DNA from: Hyphomicrobiales bacterium
GTDB taxonomy: Bacteria; Pseudomonadota; Alphaproteobacteria; Rhizobiales; Beijerinckiaceae
Assembly: GCA_003963405.1 (NCBI GenBank)
Contig: RXIY01000049.1
Coordinates: 62,001-126,000, forward strand
Length of the DNA stretch: 64,000 nucleotides
Reading direction: 5' to 3'
The notes beneath the pieces are model-generated. The model did no database searches. It was not told where the DNA came from and worked only from the letters and a program-made list of their open reading frames with translations. The position numbers and the translations under genes are program-made. The number at the start of each line of letters is the position of its first letter. The stretch's first letter is position 1. This document shows positions 1 through 9,032 of this stretch, piece after piece.

Positions 1-255
1 CACGCGCCACCCCTGCGTCCCCAGCCCGTAAAAAACGATCACGAGGAGGATCGGGTAGATCCAGCCGTTGCCGAGCTTGCTCACGCCGATGGCGAGAGGG
101 CGGATGAGTTTCGGCCGCGCCGAGCGGGAGAAGAGATGAACCGCCGCGAGATCCGCATCGAGAAACCGTCGAAGCCAGCGGCCATGAAGGCCATCCTGCG
201 GGAAGGATGACGCGTCGCGCGTCAGCTTCGCCGCCAAATCCGTCGTAAACGCCAT
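1..255 (-). CDS. N-terminal part of a PAP2-like membrane protein (partial)
   Basis: Reading starts at an ATG at 255 on the minus strand and stays open to the window edge (85 codons). The visible part has a polar N-terminus followed by SKLGNGWIYPILLVIVFYG, a segment like the first membrane helix of PAP2-type lipid phosphatases or undecaprenyl-pyrophosphatases. The phosphatase signature motifs would lie beyond the edge, so the family call is weak; the gene itself is likely real given its codon use and position. Confidence 0.4.
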   Translation of the reverse strand, partial: MAFTTDLAAKLTRDASSFPQDGLHGRWLRRFLDADLAAVHLFSRSARPKLIRPLAIGVSKLGNGWIYPILLVIVFYGLGTQGWRV

Positions 256-375
256 GATGCAAGGCTAGGAGCCTCGCGCTGCGTTTTCGCGACGATGCGG
301 CTTCGGTTCGGTGACGGTTGGATGGAGCCTTTGTAACGGGCGGATGATGGTTTGGCGACAGCGGCGCCTTTGCCG

Positions 376-2190
376 TCAGAGCGCCCGCGTCGCCTCCCGC
401 AGCCATTTGCGCGTCTTCGCGTCGACGAGCGGCGACAGCGTCTTGCGCACCTGTGCGTGATAGGCGTTGAGCCAGGCGATCTCTTCCGCGCTCATGAGTT
501 TCGGCTCGACGCAGGCAAGGTCGAAAGGCGCGAGGGTGATCGTCTCGAAGCCGTACATCTCCCGCTCGGCGCCCGCGATCTCGCGCCTTTCGACGATGAC
601 CAGATTTTCGAGCCGGATTCCATACTCGCCGGCGCGGTAATAGCCGGGTTCGTTCGAGAGAATCATGCCCGGCTGCAGGGGCGTGGTTCCAAGCTTGGAA
701 ATGCGCTGCGGCCCCTCGTGCACCGAGAGATAGGCGCCGACGCCGTGCCCCGTGCCGTGATCGAAATCGAGCCCCGCTTCCCATAAGGGACGGCGCGCGA
801 AGGCGTCGAGCTGGGCGCCCGAGACGCCCTTGGGGAAGACCGCGCGGGCGATGGCGATATGGCCCTTGAGCACGCGGGTGAAATGATCGCGCAATTGTCG
901 CGACGCGCGGCCGACGACGACGGTGCGCGTCACATCCGTGGTGCCGTCGAGATATTGCGCGCCGCTGTCGACGAGATAGACGCCCTTGCCGATCTTCAGA
1001 TTGCTCTTTTCGGTGACGCGGTAATGCGGGATCGCCGCATGTTCGCCGAAGGCCGAGATCGTCGGGAAGGAAATGTCGCGCAAATCGCCCCCTTCGCGGC
1101 GGAAGGTCTCGAGCGCCTCGGCGGCCGTGATTTCCGTCAGGCCGCCTCTCGGCGCGGCCTCGGAAAACCAGGCGAGAAAGCGCGTCAGCGCCGCGCCGTC
1201 GCGAATATGCGCGGCGCGCGCGCCGGCGAGCTCCGCCTTGTTCTTGATCGCCTTGGGAAGGGCGGCCGGGTCGTCGGCCACACGCGGCTTGCCGCCCGCC
1301 GCGCGCAGCGTTTCGATGAGCTTCACGGGCGCCGTCGCGGCGTCGAAGAGCACGGTCTCGCCGCGCGTTCCGGCGCTCAAGAGATCGTCGATCAGCGCCG
1401 CCGGCGCCTTGACGGAAACGAGCTTCTCGAGCGTCGTGCGCGTCTTGGCGTCGAGCTTGGCGTCGTCGATATAGAGCCGCGACGCGCCGTCCTTTGGCAG
1501 CAGCGCGAAACAGAGCGCGATCGGCGTATGCGCGACGTCCGCGCCGCGAATGTTGAAGGCCCAGCAGATCGCATGGGGGTCCGACAGCAAGAACGCATCG
1601 GCGCCGCCGAGGCCCGCCTTCAGCCGCTTGATCTTCGAGGCCGCGGTCTCGCCGGCGTAGCGCGGCGGGTGCAGCGAGACGCGACCCATCGGCTCGGGCG
1701 GACGATCCGTCCAGAGCGCGTCGACGGGATTGCTCTCCAATGGGACGAGTTCGACGCGCTTTCCCTCGAGCGCCTTGGCGAAACGTTCGATCTGGCCGCT
1801 CGTGTGCACCCAGGGATCGTAGCCGATGCGGGCGCCTTCGTCCGCGTGCTGCGCGAGCCATTGGGCGGGCGAGGTTTCCGCAATGTCGAGAGGCGTGAAG
1901 ATCGAGGGGTCGATTTCCTGACGCACCTGGATCACATAGCGGCCATCAACGAAGATCGCCGCTTCCTTTGCCAGCACGATGGCGAAGCCCGCCGAGCCGG
2001 TAAAGCCCGTGAGCCAGGCCAGGCGCTCGGCGTTTTTCGGCACATATTCGTTCTGATGCGCGTCGGCGCGCGGCAGCAGATAGCCGTCGAGGGTCAGGCG
2101 CTTCAGCTCGTCGCGCAGCGCGGCGACGCGCGCGGCGCTTTCATGCGAGGAGGCGGCGTCGGCGAAGGATTGGAATTTTGCTTCGAACAT
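376..2190 (-). CDS. Xaa-Pro aminopeptidase, M24 family, long form
   Basis: A 604-residue cytosolic metallopeptidase expected to remove an N-terminal residue before proline. The N-terminal two thirds are the creatinase-like domains typical of the long, eukaryote-like aminopeptidase P; the last third is the pita-bread M24 domain. Metal ligands can be followed: two Asp in the VDSGAQYLDGTTDVTR stretch, His in HGTGHGVGAYLSVHEGP, and Glu in ILSNEPGYY and GIRLENLV. Length agrees with the long form (about 600) rather than E. coli PepP (441). The start MFEAKFQSF is the only good upstream Met. Long open frames on the opposite strand here are GC-rich shadows. Confidence 0.93.
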   Translation of the reverse strand: MFEAKFQSFADAASSHESAARVAALRDELKRLTLDGYLLPRADAHQNEYVPKNAERLAWLTGFTGSAGFAIVLAKEAAIFVDGRYVIQVRQEIDPSIFTPLDIAETSPAQWLAQHADEGARIGYDPWVHTSGQIERFAKALEGKRVELVPLESNPVDALWTDRPPEPMGRVSLHPPRYAGETAASKIKRLKAGLGGADAFLLSDPHAICWAFNIRGADVAHTPIALCFALLPKDGASRLYIDDAKLDAKTRTTLEKLVSVKAPAALIDDLLSAGTRGETVLFDAATAPVKLIETLRAAGGKPRVADDPAALPKAIKNKAELAGARAAHIRDGAALTRFLAWFSEAAPRGGLTEITAAEALETFRREGGDLRDISFPTISAFGEHAAIPHYRVTEKSNLKIGKGVYLVDSGAQYLDGTTDVTRTVVVGRASRQLRDHFTRVLKGHIAIARAVFPKGVSGAQLDAFARRPLWEAGLDFDHGTGHGVGAYLSVHEGPQRISKLGTTPLQPGMILSNEPGYYRAGEYGIRLENLVIVERREIAGAEREMYGFETITLAPFDLACVEPKLMSAEEIAWLNAYHAQVRKTLSPLVDAKTRKWLREATRAL

Positions 2191-2228
2191 GAGGCAAAGC
2201 TAGTCCGCGCGCCGCCTGCCGGCAACTG

Positions 2229-3014
2229 CTATGCCGCGGCCCGGGCGCGGCTCCAGGATGGAACGTAACGCAGGCAGAGCCCGCCGATCGGCGTGGCGAG
2301 GCCCGAGACGATGGCGATGTCGCTCCAGCGGGGATAGGACGGCGGCAGCGCCTGCAGGGCGAGCCCCACGGCGGAGAGGAAGTCTTCCTCCCGCGCGAAA
2401 TCATGCGCGCCGAAGTCGCACACCGCCTCGCCGCCGTTTTCGGCGCCGTCGAGCAGCGTCTCCATCATGGGAATGGCCCAAGGCGCACGCTCGAGCAGCC
2501 GGCGCACGCTCGCGGCGTCGGGCGTCGGCGCGCGCCAACGCAGCGGCGGTTCGCTCATCCGCGCCGATTCATTTTCGCCAACGAGATCGGGCAGGGCGCG
2601 CAGTTCGCGGCTGGCGATCGAGAGGCAGGCCGCCGGATGGCGCCGCCAGTCGTCGAGCGCGCCGAGCCAGATCGCCGCCTGCTGATGCAGCCGGCCGACG
2701 CCCCGCTCGCCATCCTCGGGACGAAAGCGCGCCCGCATGAAGGCGACGCCGGCGCCAATGGCTCGCGCAATGAGGCAACCGCTCCCCCGCGCGTCGATGT
2801 CGATGGCGTCGGGCTCGAAGCGGCGCAGTTCGGTGAGCCGCAGCGGGGAGAGAAAGGGGTCCCAGGCCGGATCAAGGCCGCGCGAGCGGCGTGTGATCGC
2901 GTAACCCGCTGATGCGGGCACACGGCGGTCCTCGCCCTCCGCGAGCTTGCCGTAGTGGAGGCGATGAAAGCAGAGGATGCTCGTCTCTGCGCCGGTCGGC
3001 GCGCCCGTCGACAT
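2229..3014 (-). CDS. Possible GTPase-associated protein (GAP1-N-like)
   Basis: A 261-residue protein with no signal peptide or membrane segment. Its start region FHRLHYGKL followed by GYAITRRSRGL resembles the opening of GAP1-N domains, which are described as partners of TRAFAC-like GTPases in predicted conflict systems; that assignment is from memory of the pattern only. It lies 54 bp downstream of a GTPase gene on the same strand, which supports a two-gene unit. The ATG at 3014 is preferred over one at 3047 because GAGGG lies about 9 bases upstream. Alternative: an unrelated conserved hypothetical protein. Confidence 0.6.
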   Translation of the reverse strand: MSTGAPTGAETSILCFHRLHYGKLAEGEDRRVPASAGYAITRRSRGLDPAWDPFLSPLRLTELRRFEPDAIDIDARGSGCLIARAIGAGVAFMRARFRPEDGERGVGRLHQQAAIWLGALDDWRRHPAACLSIASRELRALPDLVGENESARMSEPPLRWRAPTPDAASVRRLLERAPWAIPMMETLLDGAENGGEAVCDFGAHDFAREEDFLSAVGLALQALPPSYPRWSDIAIVSGLATPIGGLCLRYVPSWSRARAAA

Positions 3015-3068
3015 CAGCGGGACCCTCACGAAAGCGTTACACGCCATAGGAGAGATAGGAGGGTTTTA

Positions 3069-4064
3069 TTAAGCAAGAATTGAGAGGCCGGAATTTTCCT
3101 CCGCCCGCGCGTCGAGCTGCGCGTGGGAGAAGGTGAAGGCGCTGTCGAGCCCAAGCGCGGCGTAAAGGATCGGCTCGGCGGTCAGGAAGGGGCGCCAATA
3201 TTCGCTGTAGGCGCGGGCGCCGTCGACGCCGGCGCGGCGGAACCGCCGCTCTCCGGGCTGATGCGGGTCCATGTTGGGGTTCTGGAACCGCTTGGCGAAG
3301 CCGTAAGAGGAGGCGACCGTGTAGCGAACGGAGACGCCGCCGCCCGGCTGCTCCAGCGCCCGCAGGCGATCGAGCCATGGCGCGGCGCGCAAGGATTTGC
3401 GCAGCACATGCAGTGCCACGGCCGGATCGCAGGCATAGGTGAAGGCGCTGGGGCCGAGCCGCGTGAAGAGCCGGTCATATTGCGAAAAGACCACGACGAC
3501 GCGCTTCAGCCGCTTGCTGCGCGCGAGCGCCAGCCGGTCGATCAGCCGCGACAGCGTGCCGGTCCAGGCCGAGTCCTCGAGCCGCACCAGCGGCAGGACC
3601 ATGACGATCGCCTCCGACTCGAGAAGCTGGCGGGCGAGTTTCGCCTTGACGTCGTTCAGGATCGCGACCTCGCCGCCATCGGGCGGCACGGCGATCTCGC
3701 CCGCCGAATCGACGATCTCCAGAAGCCAGGGGCCCCGCGTGACCACCTCCGGCGGCGCCTCGCCGTTCACGGAGAGACGAAAATAATATTCGTAAGTGTT
3801 GAGCGTGTCGGTGGCGACGCCCCCATCTGAGAAATCGCGCCTGAGGCGCTCGTAATCCCCCTGTTCGATCGAAAAGAGATCGCTTCGCCGGAAGTCGGCG
3901 GGTTCGGCGCTGAATTCGGCCTGCGAGATCGCCTGAAGGGCCGGACGCAGACGGGGCGAATAGCCGAAGGCGCTCTGGGCGACGCAATCGGTGAGAGTGG
4001 CGAGCAGAGAAGACTTGCCGCCTTTCTTCGGCCCGACGAGACAAATGGCGACTTTCTCGGTCAT
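3069..4064 (-). CDS. P-loop GTPase-like protein
   Basis: A 331-residue soluble protein with a P-loop near the N-terminus (GPKKGGKSSL, residues about 11-20), a G3-like DSAGE near residue 117 and a possible G4 region at VVVFSQYD near residue 196. The arrangement fits a small Ras-like or TRAFAC GTPase fold rather than an ABC or AAA ATPase. No transmembrane segment is seen. It is the first gene of a probable two-gene minus-strand unit with the GAP1-N-like gene downstream; prmA is divergent, about 100 bp away. Cellular role is unknown. Confidence 0.75.
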   Translation of the reverse strand: MTEKVAICLVGPKKGGKSSLLATLTDCVAQSAFGYSPRLRPALQAISQAEFSAEPADFRRSDLFSIEQGDYERLRRDFSDGGVATDTLNTYEYYFRLSVNGEAPPEVVTRGPWLLEIVDSAGEIAVPPDGGEVAILNDVKAKLARQLLESEAIVMVLPLVRLEDSAWTGTLSRLIDRLALARSKRLKRVVVVFSQYDRLFTRLGPSAFTYACDPAVALHVLRKSLRAAPWLDRLRALEQPGGGVSVRYTVASSYGFAKRFQNPNMDPHQPGERRFRRAGVDGARAYSEYWRPFLTAEPILYAALGLDSAFTFSHAQLDARAEENSGLSILA

Positions 4065-4168
4065 TTACGCTCCCTTGCGACGCCGGGACCATACAGGGCG
4101 CAGGCGACGCGGGAAAGGCGAGGGAGGAAAGGTGACGCGCGCGGCCACTCCATGCTAAGCGCGCTCCC

Positions 4169-5083
4169 ATGCTCGAAGGTCTTCCCCCCAATGGCGCCAG
4201 CCATGTGCTGCGCCTCTCCTGCGACGAAAGCCGCGCCCGCGCCGTCGCCGACATCATCGTCGAGACATTCGACCCGACGGAAACCGCCGCCGGCGCCTTC
4301 GAGGTGGACGACGGCCCGGTCTGGTCGGTCGAGGTCTATTTCGCCGAAGCGCCGGACGAGGATGAAATCCGCGCCCTGATCGAGGCGGTGAGCGACGCCG
4401 AGACCGCCGCCCGCGCCGAGTTTTGCGAGATCGCAAAGGAAGACTGGGTGCAGAAATCGCTCGCCGGGCTCGAGCCCGTGCGCGCCGGCCGGGTGCTGGT
4501 GCACGGCGCCCATGATCGCGCGCGGCTGAGGCCCAATGACGTCGGCGTCGAGATCGAGGCGGCGCTCGCCTTTGGCACTGGCCATCACGGCACGACGCTG
4601 GGCTGCCTGCGGGCGCTCGACGGCGTCACGAAGCGCCGCCGCCCGCGGCGCGTGCTGGATGTCGGCACGGGCACCGGCGTGCTCGCCATCGCGGCGGCGA
4701 AGCTTTTGCGCCAGAAGGTCGCCTGCGGCGACATCGATCCCGTGGCGGTCGAGACCGCCCGCGCCAACGCCATCGCCAATGGCGCAGTCGCCTTCGTGCG
4801 GCCGGTCGTGGCGACGGGGCTGCGTCACGGCGATATGGGCGGACGCTACGATCTGATCTTCGCCAATATTCTCGCCAAGCCCCTGCGGCTGCTCGCGCCC
4901 TCGATCGCCCGCGCCGCCGCGCCGGGCGCGGAGCTGGTGCTGTCCGGCCTTCTGGCGCGCGACGTCGCGGGCGTTCTCGCGGCCTATCGCGGGCAAGGGT
5001 TCTATCTCGCCCGGCGCGGCGACATCGACGGCTGGGCGACGCTGGTTCTCAGCAAGGGACCAAGGCGCCGGCCGACCATTTAG
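4169..5083 (+). CDS. prmA: Ribosomal protein L11 methyltransferase
   Basis: A 304-residue class I SAM-dependent methyltransferase expected to trimethylate ribosomal protein L11. The N-terminal substrate-recognition part is followed by the family hallmark AFGTGHHGTT, then motif I VLDVGTGTGVLAIAA, the acidic CGDIDPVAVE and the catalytic-region motif FANILAKPL. Length is normal for PrmA. The gene is monocistronic, divergent from the GTPase unit and followed by a GC-rich hairpin. Confidence 0.96.
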   Translation: MLEGLPPNGASHVLRLSCDESRARAVADIIVETFDPTETAAGAFEVDDGPVWSVEVYFAEAPDEDEIRALIEAVSDAETAARAEFCEIAKEDWVQKSLAGLEPVRAGRVLVHGAHDRARLRPNDVGVEIEAALAFGTGHHGTTLGCLRALDGVTKRRRPRRVLDVGTGTGVLAIAAAKLLRQKVACGDIDPVAVETARANAIANGAVAFVRPVVATGLRHGDMGGRYDLIFANILAKPLRLLAPSIARAAAPGAELVLSGLLARDVAGVLAAYRGQGFYLARRGDIDGWATLVLSKGPRRRPTI

Positions 5084-5126
5084 CGAGGGCTGCGCAACCA
5101 AACCGCCGCGAGCGCATTAAGCAGGC

Positions 5127-5147
5127 GCGGCCTCGTCCTGGGGCCGC
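5127..5147 (+). terminator. GC hairpin after prmA
   Basis: GCGGCC and GGCCGC can pair around a 9-base loop, 44 bp after the prmA stop, followed by AAATTGTC. There is no T-run, so it is at best a weak terminator or a leader hairpin of the next small gene. Confidence 0.3.
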
Positions 5148-5173
5148 AAATTGTCTCGAAAAGGGAAAAGCTT

Positions 5174-5389
5174 ATGCGCAAACTGTTCGTTGCGGTCGCG
5201 GCGGCCGCCTGTCTCGTTCCCCTGGCGGCGTCCGCCCGCCCGATCGACGGCGCCGCCAGCCTCTACTCGCAGGCCAGGAACTTCACGCCGATCGAGGAAG
5301 CCGCCTGCCAGGGATGGGGGCGCTGGTGTCCGCCGGGCTATGTGCGCGCCTGCGGTCCTTACCGGTGCTGGTGCCGTCCCTGCCGCTGA
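5174..5389 (+). CDS. Small secreted Cys-rich protein
   Basis: A 71-residue protein with a clear Sec signal peptide (MRKLF then a hydrophobic alanine-rich core, cut near SARP). The mature part of about 50 residues has five Cys and a Trp/Pro/Arg-rich tail (CGPYRCWCRPC), suggesting a small disulfide-bonded or metal-binding periplasmic peptide. An AAAGGGAAAAG ribosome-binding region precedes the ATG. It is convergent with the large membrane protein at 5412. No family recognised. Confidence 0.65.
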   Translation: MRKLFVAVAAAACLVPLAASARPIDGAASLYSQARNFTPIEEAACQGWGRWCPPGYVRACGPYRCWCRPCR

Positions 5390-5411
5390 GCGGACAGCTT
5401 CCCGCGGCGGA

Positions 5412-7613
5412 TCAGGGCGCCGGCTCGGCGCCCTCTTCGGCCGAGGCGGGTTCGGGCGAGAGATAACGCTCCAGCGCGGTGGGGCGCCGCCGCCGCGCGC
5501 GGGCCAGAACGGGGTCGCTGTAATAGGCGCGGGGGCCATTGGCGAGGCTATCGAGACCCAAACGCGCCGCGCGGGCGCGGGGCTTCATCGCCGCGTAGAG
5601 CCGGGCCTCGACCTGCGAGATGGTGACATTGTCCACCACATAGACGCCGCGGCGGTCGACATGGGCGATCTCGTCGCGCACCAGCCGGTTGAGAATGGCG
5701 ACGAGATTGTCGCGCACATTGGGCGCGAGCAGAAGCAGCGAGGCGTCCTGGGGATCGATTTCGCTCATGTCGCCGTGAACCGGCCGCGCGGCGCGCAGCA
5801 TGGTTTTCATGGCGCGGACTTCGACCGGCTCCTCCTCGTCGTCGGTCAGATCCATCGGCGTCATGAACTGGCGCCGCTCGCGCGCCTCGAAGCCGCGTTT
5901 GAAGATTTCCGACAGGAACTTCATGATGAACAGGAAGGCGTCCTGCGCCATGGCGACGCCGATCGCCATGGTCGAATCGGGCGTGAAGCTCCAGAAGGCT
6001 TCCCGCGCCAGTTCGAACTTGTTGCGCTCGGTCGAGTGCGCGCGCAGATAGGCGTCGCTCTTCTTCAAGAGCTCGCGCACGTCCTCGTCGCTCAAGCCCA
6101 CCGACTTGCCGGCGACGACGCAGGCGTCGACGAGCCCCTTCGCGGCGTTGAAGCCATTGGCGGCGGCGCTCCTGTCCGACGCGGGGGCGGCGCGGATTTT
6201 CGCGACGATGGCGTTGAGCTCGTCGCGCAGCCCGCCGTCGAGACTGCATTTGGCGTCGAAGGCGGCGCGCGCCGCGATCGTCTCGTCGCGCGCCGACAGG
6301 AGATCGCGCGCGGCGCCCTGCGGCTCGCAGGCGAAGTCGCGGGCCACGGAGGCGGGCAGGGCGTTCGACTGGCGCGCAGCGGCGAGGATCGGCTCACAGA
6401 GCGGCTTGATCTCGCGCGCTTTCGCCCAGGTCGGCTCGACCCGCAACTGGTCGCGTAGCGCCGTGAGGTCGCGCAGCGTCGCGTCGAGGTCGAGCGCCGC
6501 CTCGCCTTTCGGAACGGGTTTTCTGGCGGCGGCGCCGGCCAGTTCGGCCTTCTGCTTGAGGGCGATGGACTGGGCGGCGAGCGCGTCGCGCTTCCTGAGC
6601 GCGCTGGCGCGCTCGTTCATCGGCCCGGCGAGCGTCTGTCGGATCGCCGCCGCGCGTCGGTTCGCCTCCTCGGCCTTGATGCGATGCGTGCGGCAATTGG
6701 GCCCGCACACCGCGCCGCGATTGTCGAGCCCGTGCTCGGCGTCCACGGCGAGCTGCTCCTCCTGACGGGCGGTCGCGTTGAGGGCCGTGATTTCTTCCTG
6801 CTTGGATTTGATGATGGCGTCGAGACTGGCGACGGTCTTTTCGAGCGTCGTCATCTCGGCCCGCGCCTCGTCATATTGGCGGCTCGCCGTCTGGGCGCTT
6901 TCGAGCTCCGCCGCGACCTGCTGCGCGGCCTTGGCGAGGATCGCCTGCTGCGCCTCCTGATTCTTGCGGATCGCCTCGCGCAGCGCCGGACCTGCGGCGC
7001 GGGCCGTGTCGATCAGGGCGTCGAGCGACTCGAGATAGCTCCTGAAGGAGGGGTCGGCGACCATTCGGGCGGAGGCCGCCTCATAGGCCGCGTTGATCTG
7101 TTTCGTCGCCGGCAGCACGACGTCGGCGGCCAACTCCATGGGTTGCAGCTCGGCGACGATCTTGCGCGAGCTGAGCTTGAAAATATTGTTGTAATAATAG
7201 GTGAAGGAGAAAAAGGCGGAGATCGAGAACACGAAGACGAAGACCGCCGCCGTGACGAGCGTCTTCACGAGCATGCGCTCGCGCGCCATGCGCCGCCTCG
7301 CGATGAGCGCCGCGAGGTCGGCGCCGAGCGACCAGGAGGTCGAGGCGAGCATGACGAGAATGGCCGTCGTGGCGACGAGCGTGCCGACAATGCCGACAAT
7401 ATCGCCCGGCTCCTTCTGCATGATGTCGATCATGCCCGAGGAGGTCGTATAGAAGACCCACGCCAGCACCGGGAGCGTCACCGCCATGCCGACGCGCCCG
7501 AGGTCGATCTCCCCCGCCCAGAAGCGTCTCGCCGGCGCAAGGAGCGCCCTCAGGGAGACGATGCGGCGGGAAGCGGGGCTTTCAGGGCGCGCAGGCGGGC
7601 TCGCGACGGTCAT
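5412..7613 (-). CDS. Large inner-membrane coiled-coil protein
   Basis: A 733-residue protein with about four N-terminal hydrophobic segments (roughly residues 40-160), then a long Ala/Glu/Lys-rich helical stretch, probably coiled coil and periplasmic, with a Cys pair (VCGPNCRTH), another hydrophobic segment (MAIGVAMAQDAFLFIMKFL) and a cytosolic C-terminal part with a winged-helix-like look (VDNVTISQVEARLYAAMKP). The ATG at 7613 is chosen because GAGGAG lies upstream and the preceding 31 codons look non-coding. No family recognised; a mechanosensing, scaffold or conflict role would be guesswork. Confidence 0.8.
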   Translation of the reverse strand: MTVASPPARPESPASRRIVSLRALLAPARRFWAGEIDLGRVGMAVTLPVLAWVFYTTSSGMIDIMQKEPGDIVGIVGTLVATTAILVMLASTSWSLGADLAALIARRRMARERMLVKTLVTAAVFVFVFSISAFFSFTYYYNNIFKLSSRKIVAELQPMELAADVVLPATKQINAAYEAASARMVADPSFRSYLESLDALIDTARAAGPALREAIRKNQEAQQAILAKAAQQVAAELESAQTASRQYDEARAEMTTLEKTVASLDAIIKSKQEEITALNATARQEEQLAVDAEHGLDNRGAVCGPNCRTHRIKAEEANRRAAAIRQTLAGPMNERASALRKRDALAAQSIALKQKAELAGAAARKPVPKGEAALDLDATLRDLTALRDQLRVEPTWAKAREIKPLCEPILAAARQSNALPASVARDFACEPQGAARDLLSARDETIAARAAFDAKCSLDGGLRDELNAIVAKIRAAPASDRSAAANGFNAAKGLVDACVVAGKSVGLSDEDVRELLKKSDAYLRAHSTERNKFELAREAFWSFTPDSTMAIGVAMAQDAFLFIMKFLSEIFKRGFEARERRQFMTPMDLTDDEEEPVEVRAMKTMLRAARPVHGDMSEIDPQDASLLLLAPNVRDNLVAILNRLVRDEIAHVDRRGVYVVDNVTISQVEARLYAAMKPRARAARLGLDSLANGPRAYYSDPVLARARRRRPTALERYLSPEPASAEEGAEPAP

Positions 7614-7880
7614 GGAAAAAGCTCGCTCCTCGAATCTCCGGCCCTGCTGCCCCAAGGGTTCCCGGTTGATGGGACGGAAATGAGACCTATTTGCACTTTT
7701 TCGCAAGCCGTCGCGTCGAGCGCCCGCAAAGAGGCGCCGTGGGGGCGCGGCGGGCCGGGTTTTCCTCCTTGGTCTTTCGTGTTAGAGGGCCAAGTCGGCG
7801 CGACGCTCGCGGCAGGACGCGCGCCGGCGCCTCTTGTCTCGCGGCCCCTTGAAGGTTCGCGCAACAAACAGGAACAAGCC

Positions 7881-9032
7881 GTGTCCATACCTTTCCGTTA
7901 CGTTGCGAAGATCGGCGCCTATATCGTCAAGCAGCATCTTCTAGGCAGAAAACGCTATCCTCTCGTCCTGATGCTGGAGCCGCTGTTTCGCTGCAATCTC
8001 GCCTGCGCGGGTTGCGGCAAGATCGATTATCCCGACCATATTCTGAACAAGCGCCTGTCCGTCGAGGAATCGCTGGCCTCGGTCGATGAGTGCGGCGCGC
8101 CCGTGGTGGTCATCGCCGGCGGCGAACCGCTCCTGCACAAGGACCTGCCGCAGATCGTCGAGGGCATCGTCAAGCGCGGCAAATTCGCCATCGTCTGCAC
8201 CAATGCGCTGTTGCTCGCCAAGAAGATCGACCAGTACAAGCCCTCTCCCTATTTCACCTGGTCGATCCATCTCGACGGCGACAGGGAGATGCACGACCGC
8301 GCCGTGAGCCAGGACGGCGTCTACGAGCGCGCGGTCGAGGCGATCAAGCTCGCCAAGGCCAAAGGCTTCCGCGTCACCACCAACAGCACGTTCTTCGCCG
8401 ACGCCGATCCGGAGCGCGTCGCCAAATTCCTAGACGAGACGACCGCGCTCGGCGTCGACGGCATGACGGTCTCGCCCGGCTACGCCTATGAGCGCGCGCC
8501 GGACCAGACCCACTTTCTCAATCGGCAGAAGACGAAGGAACTGTTCCGCGCCATCCTGCGCCGCGGGCGCGGCGGCAAGGCCTGGGAGTTCCAGCAGTCG
8601 GGCCTGTTCATGAATTTCCTCGCCGGCAACGAGAGCTATCTCTGCACGCCCTGGGGAAATCCGCTGCGCACGGTCTTCGGCTGGCAGCGTCCCTGCTATC
8701 TTCTCGGCGAAGGCTATGTGCCGACCTTCAAGCAACTGATGGAAGAGACGAACTGGGACGCCTATGGCGTCGGCAACTACGAGAAATGCGCCGACTGCAT
8801 GGTGCATTGCGGCTTCGAGCCCTCGGCCGTGGCCGATTCGGTGCGTCGCCCCTGGAAGGCCGCCATGATCGCCCTCTTTGGCGTTCGCACCGACGGTCCC
8901 ATGGCGCCCGACGTCTCGCTCGAGAATCAGCGCCCGGCCGAATATGTCTATGATGAGAACATCGCCAAGCTCTCAGAGATCCGTGAGCACGAGGCGAAGA
9001 AGCGGTCCGAGGAGCGGCCCACAGCGGCTTAA
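7881..9032 (+). CDS. hpnH: Adenosylhopane synthase, radical SAM
   Basis: A 383-residue radical SAM enzyme that joins a 5'-deoxyadenosyl unit to diploptene, giving adenosylhopane, the first side-chain step of bacteriohopanepolyols. The iron-sulfur motif CNLACAGC is at residues 38-45; the start VSIPFRYVAKIGAY and EPLFRCNLACAGCGKIDYP are typical HpnH. The GTG at 7881 (AGGA about 7 bases before it) is chosen by family alignment; the frame stays open far upstream across the opposite-strand gene, but that part is shadow. Its last 60 bp overlap the end of the convergent hpnG. Confidence 0.95.
   Translation: MSIPFRYVAKIGAYIVKQHLLGRKRYPLVLMLEPLFRCNLACAGCGKIDYPDHILNKRLSVEESLASVDECGAPVVVIAGGEPLLHKDLPQIVEGIVKRGKFAIVCTNALLLAKKIDQYKPSPYFTWSIHLDGDREMHDRAVSQDGVYERAVEAIKLAKAKGFRVTTNSTFFADADPERVAKFLDETTALGVDGMTVSPGYAYERAPDQTHFLNRQKTKELFRAILRRGRGGKAWEFQQSGLFMNFLAGNESYLCTPWGNPLRTVFGWQRPCYLLGEGYVPTFKQLMEETNWDAYGVGNYEKCADCMVHCGFEPSAVADSVRRPWKAAMIALFGVRTDGPMAPDVSLENQRPAEYVYDENIAKLSEIREHEAKKRSEERPTAA

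Noticed and set aside
352..2268. Long + strand open frames across the aminopeptidase gene
   Set aside because: They mirror the GC-rich codon pattern of the real minus-strand gene and show Arg/Gly/Ala-rich sequence without motifs.
4061..5101. 346-codon minus-strand frame over prmA
   Set aside because: prmA on the other strand has full family motifs; the opposing frame is low-complexity.
6684..7880. N-terminal extension of the hpnH frame by about 400 codons
   Set aside because: It runs antisense through the 5412-7613 gene, is Arg-rich, and the HpnH family start is at 7881.
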